Positions 32,517-43,274 of a stretch of 64,000 bases of DNA are shown here, piece after piece; position 1 is the first letter of the stretch, and each line of letters begins with the position of its first letter. The DNA is taken from NCBI RefSeq assembly GCF_001482405.1, contig NZ_LPXO01000009.1, forward strand, positions 97,053 to 161,052, in the 5' to 3' direction. The translations under genes and the position numbers were made by a program. This DNA comes from Pseudoponticoccus marisrubri (lineage in GTDB: Bacteria; Pseudomonadota; Alphaproteobacteria; Rhodobacterales; Rhodobacteraceae). Below the pieces are notes generated by a model. The model saw only the letters and a program-made list of their open reading frames with translations. It had not been told where the DNA came from and made no database searches.

Positions 32517-33937
32517 TGACGGCAAACAACGCAAACTGGCCCCGCGGATACATTCCCATGATCGAGCCGGATTTCCTGCCGGGAATCCTCTCTGCGGCGT
32601 CCGACCTTGCGTTCGTGCTGTCCAAGACCGGGATCGTCACCTCTGTCGTGCTGGACGAGGACCAGCCCGAGCGCGAGAGGCTGAGCCACTGGGTGGGCCG
32701 GTCGATGCGCGATTTCCTCGCCGTCGACAGCCAGTCCAAGTTCGACGACATCCTGACCCGCATGGCCGATGAATGGGCGATCTCGACCCCGGTCGAGCTG
32801 AACCATGTCGACGAGGAGGCAAGCTGGACATACCCGGTCAGCTACACGGTGCACCGGGTTGGCCCGGATGGCGACATCCTGCTGCTGGGCCGTGACCTGC
32901 GCATCGTGGCCGAGACCCAGCAGCAGCTGGTGCAGGCGCAGATCGCGCTGGAGCGCGGCTACGAGGAGCGGCGCGAATATGATGCGCGCTACCGGATGTT
33001 GCTGGCCAGCACCTCGGACGCATTCCTTTTCGTGTCGGCCAGCGACGGGCGCATCCGCGACCTGAACGCGCCGGCCGCCAACCTGCTGGGCGGCGCGCGC
33101 GACGAGCTGACCGGCGCGCCGGTGGCGCAGGAGTTCAAGGATCGCCGCCGCGGCGAGTTCGTCGAGAACCTCGTCAGCCTCGCGCTGTCGGATGTCTCTT
33201 CCGAGCTGGCGGTGCAGACGCGCCGGTCACGCCGCGACGTGCTGATCACACCGACGGTGTTCCGCGCGGCGGGCGAGCGGTTGATCCTGTGCCGGCTGAC
33301 GGTCGAGGCCGGGCGCCACCAGGTGAACGACCGGCTGACGCACAATCTCAACCTGCTCTTTGCCAAGGGCACGGACGGGATGGTCTTTACCGACACCAAG
33401 GGCATTGTCGAGGCGGCGAACGAGGCGTTTCTCGAGTTGATCGACGCGGCCAATGTGTCAGAGGTCAAGGGTCGCTCGCTGGGCGATTTCATGGCGCGCG
33501 GGCAGATCGACCTGTCGGTGGTGCTGGAAAACGCCATGCGTTCCGGGCACATGCGGATCTACTCGACCAAGATGACCAACGAGTTCGGCACCCGCACCCC
33601 GGTCGAGATGTCGGTGGTGCATCTGAACAACGGCGCCAAGCCGGCGATGGGCTTCCTGATCCGCGATGCCAGCCGGGTCGAGGCGGTGCGTTCGGCGGTG
33701 CAGATGCCGGTGCCCAACATGGCCGATCACAACGTGGCCGAGCTGGTCGGGTCGGCCACGCTGAAGGAAATCGTGGCCGAGACCAATGACGTGATCGAGA
33801 AGATGTGCATCGAGACGGCGGTGGAGCTGACGCGCAACAACCGCGCCGCGGCCGCCGAGATGCTGGGCCTGTCGCGTCAGAGCCTCTACGTCAAGCTGCG
33901 CAAATACGGCCTGCTCAAGAAGGACGAGGACAGCTGA
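32516..33937 (+). CDS. ppsR: PpsR/CrtJ, redox- and light-linked repressor of photosynthesis genes
   Basis: Transcriptional repressor binding TGT-N12-ACA sites at bch, crt and puc promoters. The 473-residue protein has an N-terminal domain, a Q-linker helix (about 132-155), two PAS domains (about 158-265 and 275-390), and a Fis-type helix-turn-helix at the C-terminus (NNRAAAAEMLGLSRQSLYVK, about 441-460). Cysteines near 259 and 431 correspond in position to the two redox-active cysteines known from Rhodobacter. The ATG at 32516 overlaps the ppaA stop (TGATG); a GTG lies directly before it. Confidence 0.96.
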   Translation: MTANNANWPRGYIPMIEPDFLPGILSAASDLAFVLSKTGIVTSVVLDEDQPERERLSHWVGRSMRDFLAVDSQSKFDDILTRMADEWAISTPVELNHVDEEASWTYPVSYTVHRVGPDGDILLLGRDLRIVAETQQQLVQAQIALERGYEERREYDARYRMLLASTSDAFLFVSASDGRIRDLNAPAANLLGGARDELTGAPVAQEFKDRRRGEFVENLVSLALSDVSSELAVQTRRSRRDVLITPTVFRAAGERLILCRLTVEAGRHQVNDRLTHNLNLLFAKGTDGMVFTDTKGIVEAANEAFLELIDAANVSEVKGRSLGDFMARGQIDLSVVLENAMRSGHMRIYSTKMTNEFGTRTPVEMSVVHLNNGAKPAMGFLIRDASRVEAVRSAVQMPVPNMADHNVAELVGSATLKEIVAETNDVIEKMCIETAVELTRNNRAAAAEMLGLSRQSLYVKLRKYGLLKKDEDS

Positions 33938-34029
33938 GCCCGCCCGGGCCCGCCGTCGTCCCCCCGATCCCCCGCGAAATGCCCCCTGCGCGCAGCTGAC
34001 ACACAGGCTTGGCTTGCGCGACTCGGAAG

Positions 34030-34047
34030 TGTCAGGCTAACATGACA
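34030..34047. promoter_or_regulatory. PpsR-type operator abutting the bchG start codon
   Basis: TGTCAGGCTAACATGACA is an exact TGTc-N10-gACA palindrome ending 2 bp before the bchG ATG. It therefore occupies the place where the ribosome-binding site should be; no good Shine-Dalgarno is visible. Confidence 0.75.
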
Positions 34048-34049
34048 CT

Positions 34050-34958
34050 ATGAGTGTCACGTACAAAGCAGAGCCCCGCCGCTGGCCCGAGCCCGCCGCC
34101 GCGCTGCGCCTGATCAAGCCGATCACCTGGTTCCCGCCCATGTGGGCCTATCTCTGCGGCGCCGTCTCGGCCGGGGTCGCGGTGGACGGGCGCTGGGGGC
34201 TGGTGCTGCTGGGCGTGATCCTGGCCGGCCCGGTGGTCTGCGGGATGAGCCAAGCCGCCAATGACTGGTGCGACCGGCATGTCGACGCCATCAACGAGCC
34301 CGACCGGCCGATCCCCTCGGGGCGCATTCCCGGCCGCTGGGGCCTCTGGATCGCGCTGGCCATGACCGTGCTGTCACTGGCCATCGGCTGGCAGCTGGGC
34401 CCCTGGGGCTTCGGCGCGACGCTTGTCGGCGTGGCCGCCGCCTGGGCCTATTCGGCCGAGCCGGTGCGCCTGAAACGCTCCGGCCTGCTGGGGCCGGGAC
34501 TGGTGGGGCTGAGCTATGAGAGCCTGCCCTGGTTCACCGGTGCCGCGGTGCTCAGTGCGGGCGCGCCCGGCTGGCCGGTGGTGATCGTCGCCGCGCTCTA
34601 CGGGATCGGCGCGCATGGCATCATGACGCTCAACGATTTCAAGGCGCTGCAGGGCGACCGGCAGATGGGCGTCAACTCGCTGCCCGTGACGCTGGGCCCC
34701 GAACGCGCGGCGCGCGTGGCCTGCTGGGTCATGGCGCTGCCGCAGCTGGCGGTGATCGGGTTGCTGCTGCTCTGGGGCCGGCCGTGGCACGCGCTGGCCG
34801 TGGCCGCGGTGCTGGCTGGACAGGCGGCGGCGATGCGTGTTCTGCTGCGCGACCCCGAGGGCCGCGCGCCCTGGTACAACGGCACCGGCGTCATGCTTTA
34901 TGTCTCGGGCATGATGGTCGCGGCCTTCGCAATCCGCACTTTGGGAGTTTCTCCATGA
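34050..34958 (+). CDS. bchG: Bacteriochlorophyll synthase (geranylgeranyl transferase)
   Basis: UbiA-family membrane prenyltransferase esterifying bacteriochlorophyllide a with geranylgeranyl/phytyl diphosphate. The 302-residue protein has about eight or nine helices, the first aspartate motif NDWCDRHVDAINEPDRPIPS near 70-90 and the second NDFKALQGDRQMGVNSLPVT about 194-213. It starts after a PpsR operator and is coupled to the next gene by ATGA. Confidence 0.97.
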   Translation: MSVTYKAEPRRWPEPAAALRLIKPITWFPPMWAYLCGAVSAGVAVDGRWGLVLLGVILAGPVVCGMSQAANDWCDRHVDAINEPDRPIPSGRIPGRWGLWIALAMTVLSLAIGWQLGPWGFGATLVGVAAAWAYSAEPVRLKRSGLLGPGLVGLSYESLPWFTGAAVLSAGAPGWPVVIVAALYGIGAHGIMTLNDFKALQGDRQMGVNSLPVTLGPERAARVACWVMALPQLAVIGLLLLWGRPWHALAVAAVLAGQAAAMRVLLRDPEGRAPWYNGTGVMLYVSGMMVAAFAIRTLGVSP

Positions 34959-36259
34959 CATTGAGCTGGCTGGGCATCCTCAGGCTGGGCCTCGTGCAGA
35001 TGGCGCTTGGCATGATCGTGGTGCTGACCACGGCGACGATGAACCGGGTGATGGTGGTCGAGCTGGCCCTGCCGGCGATCCTGCCGGGGCTGCTGGTGTC
35101 GCTCTATTACGGGACGCAATTCCTGCGCCCGCATTTCGGCCACGGGGCCGATACCGGCGGCAAGCGTACCCCCTGGATCATCGGCGGTGTCGCGGTGTTG
35201 GGTCTGGGCGCCATCGGCGCGGCCCTGTCGGTGGGGCTGATGGCGCGGTCCGTGCCGCTGGGCATCGCCGCCGCGGTGCCGTCCTTCCTGCTGATCGGGC
35301 TGGGCATCGGCGCCGGGGGCACCAACCTGCTGGCGCTTCTGGCCGCGCGTGTGGGCGAGGGCCGGCAGGCCGCCGCGGGCAGCGCGGTCTGGATCATGAT
35401 GATCTTCGGCCTGGCCGCGACCGGCATCACCGCCGGGCAGCTGCTCGACCCCTACAGCCCCGCGCGGCTGGTCGCGGTGACCGCCGGTGTCGCCGCCCTC
35501 GCGCTGAGCCTGACCGTGCTGGGTGTCTGGGGGCAGGAGCGGCGCACCGCCCCGGCCGCCTCGGCCGAGACGCGCCCGCTGGCCTTCCGCGCCGCCGCGC
35601 GCGAGCTTTGGGCCGACCGCCGCGTGCGCGGCTTCACCATCTTCGTCTTCGCCTCGATGCTGGCCTATAACTTGCAGGACCTGATCTTGGAGCCTTTCGC
35701 CGGTCATGTCTTTGCGCTCAGCGTCGGGGAAAGCACGGCGCTTGGCGGCATGCACCATGCCGGTGCGCTGATCGGCATGCTGGCGGTGCTGATCTCGGGC
35801 ACGGCCCTGCGGCGCTGGGTGGTGGTGCCGATCCGGGTCTGGATCGTCGGCGGCTGCCTGCTGTCGGGGGCCGCGCTGATCGCACTGGCCTATGGCGGCA
35901 CCCGCGCGCCCGACTGGCCGCTGGCGGCCAATGTTTTCACGCTGGGGCTGGCCAACGGCGCCTTCGCCGTCGCCGCCATCGGCGCGATGATGGGCCTCGC
36001 CCGCGAGGGCGACGAGGCGCGCGAGGGGATCCGCATGGGCCTCTTCGGCGCGGCGCAGGCCATCGCCTTCGGGCTGGGCTCGTTCCTGGGCACGGCGGCG
36101 GCGGATGTGATGCGGGGCCTCGTGGCCTCGGACGCGCTGGCCTATGGCGCGGTCTTCGCCGCCGAGGGGGGCGTCTTCCTGATCGCCGCCCTGCTGGCGC
36201 TGTCGCTGGGACGCGACGAGAAACCGGCCGGATCGGCCACCATGGTACCGGGGGAGTGA
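34955..36259 (+). CDS. PucC/LhaA-family MFS protein between bchG and bchP
   Basis: Twelve-helix membrane protein of the BCD/PucC family, equivalent to Orf428 between bchG and bchP of Rhodobacter. The 434-residue protein starts MTLSWLGILRLGLVQMALGM and has TTATMNRVMVVELALPAILP in the first loop region. The family is linked to light-harvesting assembly or bacteriochlorophyll delivery; its specific role is not firmly known. ATG at 34955 overlaps the bchG stop. Confidence 0.9.
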   Translation: MTLSWLGILRLGLVQMALGMIVVLTTATMNRVMVVELALPAILPGLLVSLYYGTQFLRPHFGHGADTGGKRTPWIIGGVAVLGLGAIGAALSVGLMARSVPLGIAAAVPSFLLIGLGIGAGGTNLLALLAARVGEGRQAAAGSAVWIMMIFGLAATGITAGQLLDPYSPARLVAVTAGVAALALSLTVLGVWGQERRTAPAASAETRPLAFRAAARELWADRRVRGFTIFVFASMLAYNLQDLILEPFAGHVFALSVGESTALGGMHHAGALIGMLAVLISGTALRRWVVVPIRVWIVGGCLLSGAALIALAYGGTRAPDWPLAANVFTLGLANGAFAVAAIGAMMGLAREGDEAREGIRMGLFGAAQAIAFGLGSFLGTAAADVMRGLVASDALAYGAVFAAEGGVFLIAALLALSLGRDEKPAGSATMVPGE

Positions 36260-36264
36260 GCGAG

Positions 36265-37443
36265 ATGTATGATGTGGTTGTCGTGGGAGGCGGCCCGTCG
36301 GGCGCCACCGCCGCCGAAGACCTGGCCCGCGCCGGCAAGCGCGTCGCGCTGCTGGACCGCGACGGGCGGATCAAGCCCTGCGGCGGGGCCATCCCGCCCC
36401 GGCTGATCGCCGATTTCGCCATTCCCGACGATCTGCTGGTGGCGCGGATCACCACGGCGCGCATGATCTCGCCCACCGGGCGGCGCGTGGACATCCCGAT
36501 CGAGAACGGCTTCGTCGGCATGGTCGACCGCGCCGATTTCGACGAGTTCCTGCGCGTGCGCGCCGGCGAAGCCGGGGCCGAGCGCAAGACCGGCACCTTC
36601 CAGCGGATCGAGCGGGATGGCGGCGGCACCCATGTCGTTTATCGCGACAAGGCCAGCGGCGAGAGCACGCGGCTGACCACCCGGCTGGTGATCGGGGCCG
36701 ATGGCGCGCGGTCCAACGTGGCGCGCGGCGAGGTGCCGGGCGGCGACACCATTCCCTATGTCATCGCCTATCACGAGATCATCGCCGCCCCGGAAGCGCA
36801 GGGGGCCTATGATCCCGACCGCTGCGACGTGATCTATGATGGGCGCATCTCGCCCGATTTCTACGGTTGGGTCTTTCCGCATGGCAAGCAGGCCAGCGTC
36901 GGCATGGGCACCGGGATCGACGGCATCGACCTGAAGCAGGCCACGGCCGACCTGCGCGCCGCCTCGGGGCTTGCGGGCTGCGAGACGATCCGGCGCGAGG
37001 GCGCGCCGATTCCGCTGAAGCCGCTCAAGCGCTGGGACAACGGGCGCGACGTTGTGCTGGCCGGTGATGCGGCCGGCGTCGTGGCGCCCAGCTCGGGCGA
37101 GGGGATCTACTATGCCATGGCCGGGGGCCGGGTGGCGGCCACCGCGGCGATCGCCTGCCTCGCCTCCGGACGGGCGGCCGACCTGCGCCTGGCGCGGCGG
37201 CTCTTCATGCGTGAGCACAAGACCGTGTTCCACGTGCTGGCCTCTATGCAGAACGCCTATTACCGCAGCGACAACCGGCGCGAGCGCTTCGTCTCGCTCT
37301 GCCATGACATCGACGTTCAAAAACTCACCTTCGAGGCCTATATGAACAAGGCGCTGGTGCGGGCGCGCCCGATGGCGCATATCCGCATCGGACTGAAGAA
37401 CATCGCGCATCTGACCGGGTTGGTGAGGCCGGACTACACATGA
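36265..37443 (+). CDS. bchP: Geranylgeranyl reductase
   Basis: Flavoprotein that reduces the geranylgeranyl tail of bacteriochlorophyll to phytyl. The protein of 392 residues starts MYDVVVVGGGPSGATAAEDL with the FAD motif, followed by KPCGGAIPPRL, and carries LAGDAAGVVAPSSGEGIYYA near 265-284. A GTG at 36256 overlaps the previous stop, but the ATG at 36265 has GGGGGAG 8 bp upstream and matches the usual family N-terminus, so it is preferred. Confidence 0.95.
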   Translation: MYDVVVVGGGPSGATAAEDLARAGKRVALLDRDGRIKPCGGAIPPRLIADFAIPDDLLVARITTARMISPTGRRVDIPIENGFVGMVDRADFDEFLRVRAGEAGAERKTGTFQRIERDGGGTHVVYRDKASGESTRLTTRLVIGADGARSNVARGEVPGGDTIPYVIAYHEIIAAPEAQGAYDPDRCDVIYDGRISPDFYGWVFPHGKQASVGMGTGIDGIDLKQATADLRAASGLAGCETIRREGAPIPLKPLKRWDNGRDVVLAGDAAGVVAPSSGEGIYYAMAGGRVAATAAIACLASGRAADLRLARRLFMREHKTVFHVLASMQNAYYRSDNRRERFVSLCHDIDVQKLTFEAYMNKALVRARPMAHIRIGLKNIAHLTGLVRPDYT

Positions 37444-37976
37444 CCATCATGATCCCCGCCTGGATCGACGGCACCTTGCAGCCGGTCGAGAAGCTTGACG
37501 CCCATATCCGCGGGCTGCGGCACAAGGCGGTGTCGGTCTTCGTGACGAAGGGCGATCAGGTGCTGATCCAGCGCCGGGCGATGGGCAAGTACCATACGCC
37601 GGGCTTATGGGCGAACACCTGCTGCACCCATCCCGACTGGGAGGAACCCGCCGCGGCCTGCGCGCTGCGCCGGCTGAAGGACGAGCTCGGGATCACCGGC
37701 GTCACGCCGGTGCATCGCGGACGAGTCGAGTACCGCGCCGATGTGGGCGGCGGTCTGACCGAACACGAGGTGGTCGAGATCTTCCGCGCCGAGGCCACGC
37801 CGGCCATGACGCTGCAGCCCAACCCGGACGAGGCGATGGATGTGCGCTGGATCGGGCGCGCCGCGCTGGAGGCCGAGATCGCGGCCAAGCCCGAGCGTTT
37901 CACGCCCTGGCTGCGGATCTACCTGGCCCGTCACGCGGCACTGGTTTTCGGCGAAAGCCCGGTTCAGAACGCGTAG
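37440..37976 (+). CDS. idi: Isopentenyl-diphosphate delta-isomerase, type I
   Basis: Nudix-fold isomerase interconverting IPP and DMAPP, feeding carotenoid and phytyl synthesis. The 178-residue protein has the catalytic cysteine in LWANTCCTHP near 58-67, the Nudix-like LRRLKDELGI about 77-86 and the glutamate region EYRADVGGGLTEHEVVEIF. ATG at 37440 overlaps the bchP stop. It is the last gene of the bchG-bchP operon and overlaps the convergent small gene by 13 bp. Confidence 0.96.
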   Translation: MTIMIPAWIDGTLQPVEKLDAHIRGLRHKAVSVFVTKGDQVLIQRRAMGKYHTPGLWANTCCTHPDWEEPAAACALRRLKDELGITGVTPVHRGRVEYRADVGGGLTEHEVVEIFRAEATPAMTLQPNPDEAMDVRWIGRAALEAEIAAKPERFTPWLRIYLARHAALVFGESPVQNA

Positions 37977-38203
37977 ACCATCATCAGCACGTTCGGCGTG
38001 ATGAAGGCGAAGGCGATGCAGAGCAGCTGCGCCACGTGAACGGCCTTCTGTGCGCGCGGCTTGCGGCGTTCCTCGTCGAAGGCGGCAACCGCCAGCATCA
38101 GCGCTGCGGTCTCGCCGGTGCGCGCCTGTTTCTCGCGTTCGATCTTGCTCTTGGCGGCATTGAACCGGGCGCGCAGTTCCTCTTCACTGAGCCTGTTGGA
38201 CAT
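37964..38203 (-). CDS. Small single-helix membrane protein, function unknown
   Basis: A 79-residue protein: charged helical N-terminus (MSNRLSEEELRARFNAAKSK), then a C-terminal hydrophobic helix of about 20 residues (VAQLLCIAFAFITPNVLMMV). A good ribosome-binding site (GAGAGGAAC) precedes the ATG at 38203. Its end overlaps idi antisense by 13 bp. Not recognised; codon use looks normal for this DNA. The 230 bp upstream (38204-38433) shows no other gene. Confidence 0.65.
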   Translation of the reverse strand: MSNRLSEEELRARFNAAKSKIEREKQARTGETAALMLAVAAFDEERRKPRAQKAVHVAQLLCIAFAFITPNVLMMVYAF

Positions 38204-38433
38204 GGTCGTTCCTCTCGTCTCCCTCTGACCCGATTTAAATGGCGCGTTTCCGTGGCGTGACCAGAGCCGCGCGGGCAGAAAATGCGGCCTGCACCCGGGC
38301 CCGGCACAAACCTCCTGCGGTTTGAAACCGGCCGGCGCCGCGGGTCCGCGCCCTGTGGCAGTGGCGCGGAATTCTCCCGCCCGGCCAGCGCGTTGCGGAG
38401 CATGCCCCTCGCTGTCCTGCGCGAGCCCCGGTG

Positions 38434-39459
38434 TCACCCCGACGCTCCCCCATCGCGGTCGTAGAAGGCGGGCCGCGCGATCATCTCGACCGGCATCCGC
38501 TGCCCGGTCTCCAGCGCGCGCACCCCGGTCTCGGCCACGAGGGCCGCGCAGTAGCCGTCCCAGCAATCCGCGGCGGTGGCGGGAAAGGCCCCCGTCTGCA
38601 CGAAGCGCAGGAAGTCGCGGTTCTGGCGGCGATAGGCCTCGGCATAGCGGCCGCGCCAGTCGCTGTCATAGCGCGTGGCAGAAGACAGCGCGGCGTCCAG
38701 CCGGGTATGCACCACATTGTTCATCGAGACGGACCCGGCTTCGCCCACCAGTTCGGCGCGCACGTCATAGCCATAGGCGGCGTTGTTGTTGACCTCGATC
38801 GTGACCAGCTGGTCATCCGTGGTCTCGAGCATCATCACCACTGGCGCGACGCGGTCATCCGAGCGCTGCGGCTGCGCGGCCCAGATGCTGCGATACTCGG
38901 TGCCCAGCACGTGGCGCGCCACGTCGAATTCATGCGGGGCGGAATTGGTGATCGCCATGGCGCCGGTGAACTCGGCATTGGGTGTCTCCACGTTGCGGTG
39001 GAAATTGTGCATCATCAGCGCGCGTCCCAGCGTGCCGTCGCGCAAGGCCCGTGTCATCTCGACATAGGATTGATCGTAGCGGCGCATGAAACCGATCATG
39101 ATCCGGCGCGCGCCGCTTTCCTGCTCGGCCTGCATGACCTCCAGGCATTCTTCGGCGCTTTGCGACAGGGGCTTTTCGCACATCACCGGCTTGCCGGCCC
39201 GCAGCGCGGCCAGCGACAGCGGTGCATGGGTGACATCTGGGCTGGCCACGATCACCGCATCGACATCGGCGCGCGCGATGACCGCCTCGGGATCGGTGGC
39301 GGTATCGACGGCGCCGAGCGCCTCGGCCACCGATCGTGCGCGCGCGGCGTCCCTGTCACAGACCACCTGCAGCTGCGCGCCGGGCAGGTCCTCGGCCACA
39401 ATACGGGCGTGATCGGCCCCCATCACCCCGGCGCCGATCACGGCGATGCGTATGCTCAT
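38434..39459 (-). CDS. Gfo/Idh/MocA family oxidoreductase, inositol 2-dehydrogenase-like
   Basis: NAD(P)-dependent sugar or polyol dehydrogenase. The 341-residue protein begins MSIRIAVIGAGVMGADHARI with the nucleotide-binding motif and has the family EKP motif in GKPVMCEKPLSQSAEECLEV near 90-109, the catalytic lysine being in EKP. ATNSAPHEFDVARHVLG-like text about 170-185 supports an inositol dehydrogenase-type active site (H-x-x-D). The true substrate is not clear. It stands alone next to the end of the photosynthesis cluster. Confidence 0.85.
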   Translation of the reverse strand: MSIRIAVIGAGVMGADHARIVAEDLPGAQLQVVCDRDAARARSVAEALGAVDTATDPEAVIARADVDAVIVASPDVTHAPLSLAALRAGKPVMCEKPLSQSAEECLEVMQAEQESGARRIMIGFMRRYDQSYVEMTRALRDGTLGRALMMHNFHRNVETPNAEFTGAMAITNSAPHEFDVARHVLGTEYRSIWAAQPQRSDDRVAPVVMMLETTDDQLVTIEVNNNAAYGYDVRAELVGEAGSVSMNNVVHTRLDAALSSATRYDSDWRGRYAEAYRRQNRDFLRFVQTGAFPATAADCWDGYCAALVAETGVRALETGQRMPVEMIARPAFYDRDGGASG

Positions 39460-39573
39460 CTCTCCCCCCCGTTCGATGGCGTGCTGGCGGGTAGATTGGA
39501 CCGGAAGGGGCGCGGGCGTCAAAGCCCGATCCGTCGGGGCGCGCCGTCATTCGGCGGGGGGTGACGAACCCAA

Positions 39574-39607
39574 CAAAAAGGACGGCGCGCGATGCCGCAC
39601 GCCGTCC
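39574..39607 (-). terminator. Intrinsic terminator after the isocitrate dehydrogenase gene
   Basis: On the minus strand GGACGGCG (complement of 39600-39607) pairs with CGCCGTCC (complement of 39580-39587) and is followed by TTTTTGTTGG. It lies 39 bp past the icd stop and ends that transcript. Confidence 0.85.
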
Positions 39608-39645
39608 CCTGTTCTCTGCCACCCCGTCGGGGCGGGCACCGCTTG

Positions 39646-41850
<2,205 letters not shown>

Positions 41851-42167
41851 GGGCTTCCCCCTTTCGCTGAGTCGGCCCTTGCATAGGCCATGCGCCGCCC
41901 GCCGTCTACAGTATGCGTCGGTATACAATGCCGCATCGTGCCATGTTTTTCGGCAGGCAGGGGGTGGATCGGCACATGGGCTGGCCCGTGTCGTCGCGGC
42001 CTCGGGCGGCCGATAGCGTTACCGGTCCGGGCCGCGCGATGCGCGGGTTGAGCAAGACGTGAAGGCGCGGCGCATGGTCTTGCCCGCACCCCTGTCCTAA
42101 CGTACCGTGAAGGCTGGACAATATACGGGGAAGCCGCCCCCTCTCCGCCGGGGGCCGATCTGAGCGC
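41851..42167. other. Divergent intergenic region icd / AI-2E permease
   Basis: This 317-bp gap contains no convincing gene. It holds a GTATGC-GTC-GGTATAC pair of similar words (about 41920-41936) that could be an operator for a GntR-type regulator, but no regulator gene is adjacent. No clear promoter was identified. Confidence 0.4.
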
Positions 42168-43268
42168 ATGACACAACTTTCCGGCAACCCGGGCACGCCG
42201 AACCATTTCGAACGCCTCCAGCTGTGGTGCCTGGGCATCATCGCCTTTGCCGTGATCCTGTTCCTGCTGGTGCAGGCCAAGTTCCTGCTGATCTCGCTGG
42301 CCATCGCGATCATCCTGTTCTCGCTCACCTCGGACGCGATCGGCTATTTCCAGCGGATGCGCATCGGCGAGGCGCGGTTCTCGGTCGGCGTGGCCTCGGC
42401 GCTGGCGGTACTGCTGATCGCCTCGGTGCTGATCTCGATCTCGGCCGTGATCCTGACCCAGGCCAACGCGATCGTGCAGATCGTCATGCAATATGCCGTG
42501 CCCGCGCAGCAGGCGCTGGCCGAGCTGTTCGGCTGGATGGGCGAGGATGTCGAGCAGGCGGTGCTGGACTGGCTGAACGGCGTCCGGCTGGGCCCGTGGC
42601 TGACCGCCATGGCGGGACAGGCGGGCAACATCGTCTCGGGCGCGGTGCTGGTCACGCTGTTCGTCGGGTTCCTGTTCCTCGAACGGCTCTGGTTCTCGCG
42701 CAAGCTGACCAGCCTGATGGGGGACGCGGAGAAGGCGAAGCGGGCCGAGCGCATCATCTCGTCGATCATGCACCGGGTGAACCGATACCTCGTGGTCAAG
42801 ACGCTGATCAGCACGCTGACCGGCGCGATCGTCTACGCGGTGATGTGGCTCTTCAACCTCGAGCTGGCCTTCGCCATGGCGGCGCTGACCTTCATCCTGA
42901 ACTTCATTCCCAACGTGGGCTCGATCGTCGCCACCTTCGCGGTGGCCATCGTGGCCTATGTCCAGACCTCCGACACGCTGGTCGGCGCGGCGATGTTCAC
43001 CATCGTGGGCGCCATCCAGTTCTTCATCGGGCAGGTGCTGGACCCGTTCCTTCTGGGTAAGACGCTGCGGCTGTCCTCTTTCGGGATCATCGCGTCGCTG
43101 GCCTTCTGGGCGGCGGTCTGGGGGGTGCCGGGCATGTTCCTGGCGGTGCCGATCATGGTCTCGGTCATGATCGTCTGCGCGCATACGCAGGGGCTGCGCC
43201 CCGTGGCGGTGCTGCTGTCGCGCCAGGGGCTGATCGACCCGGATGTCGATTCCGAGACGGACGGCTAG
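42168..43268 (+). CDS. AI-2E family transporter (PerM/YdiK-like permease)
   Basis: Membrane permease of the AI-2E exporter-like family (formerly DUF20). The 366-residue protein has the family layout of two plus six helices with a soluble segment after the third (about 105-145). ALTFILNFIPNVGSIVATFA near 238-257 and GQVLDPFLLGKTLRLSSFGI about 285-304 are strong signatures. The transported substrate is unknown for most members. It is transcribed divergently from icd and stands alone. Confidence 0.9.
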   Translation: MTQLSGNPGTPNHFERLQLWCLGIIAFAVILFLLVQAKFLLISLAIAIILFSLTSDAIGYFQRMRIGEARFSVGVASALAVLLIASVLISISAVILTQANAIVQIVMQYAVPAQQALAELFGWMGEDVEQAVLDWLNGVRLGPWLTAMAGQAGNIVSGAVLVTLFVGFLFLERLWFSRKLTSLMGDAEKAKRAERIISSIMHRVNRYLVVKTLISTLTGAIVYAVMWLFNLELAFAMAALTFILNFIPNVGSIVATFAVAIVAYVQTSDTLVGAAMFTIVGAIQFFIGQVLDPFLLGKTLRLSSFGIIASLAFWAAVWGVPGMFLAVPIMVSVMIVCAHTQGLRPVAVLLSRQGLIDPDVDSETDG

Positions 43269-43274
43269 GCGCGT

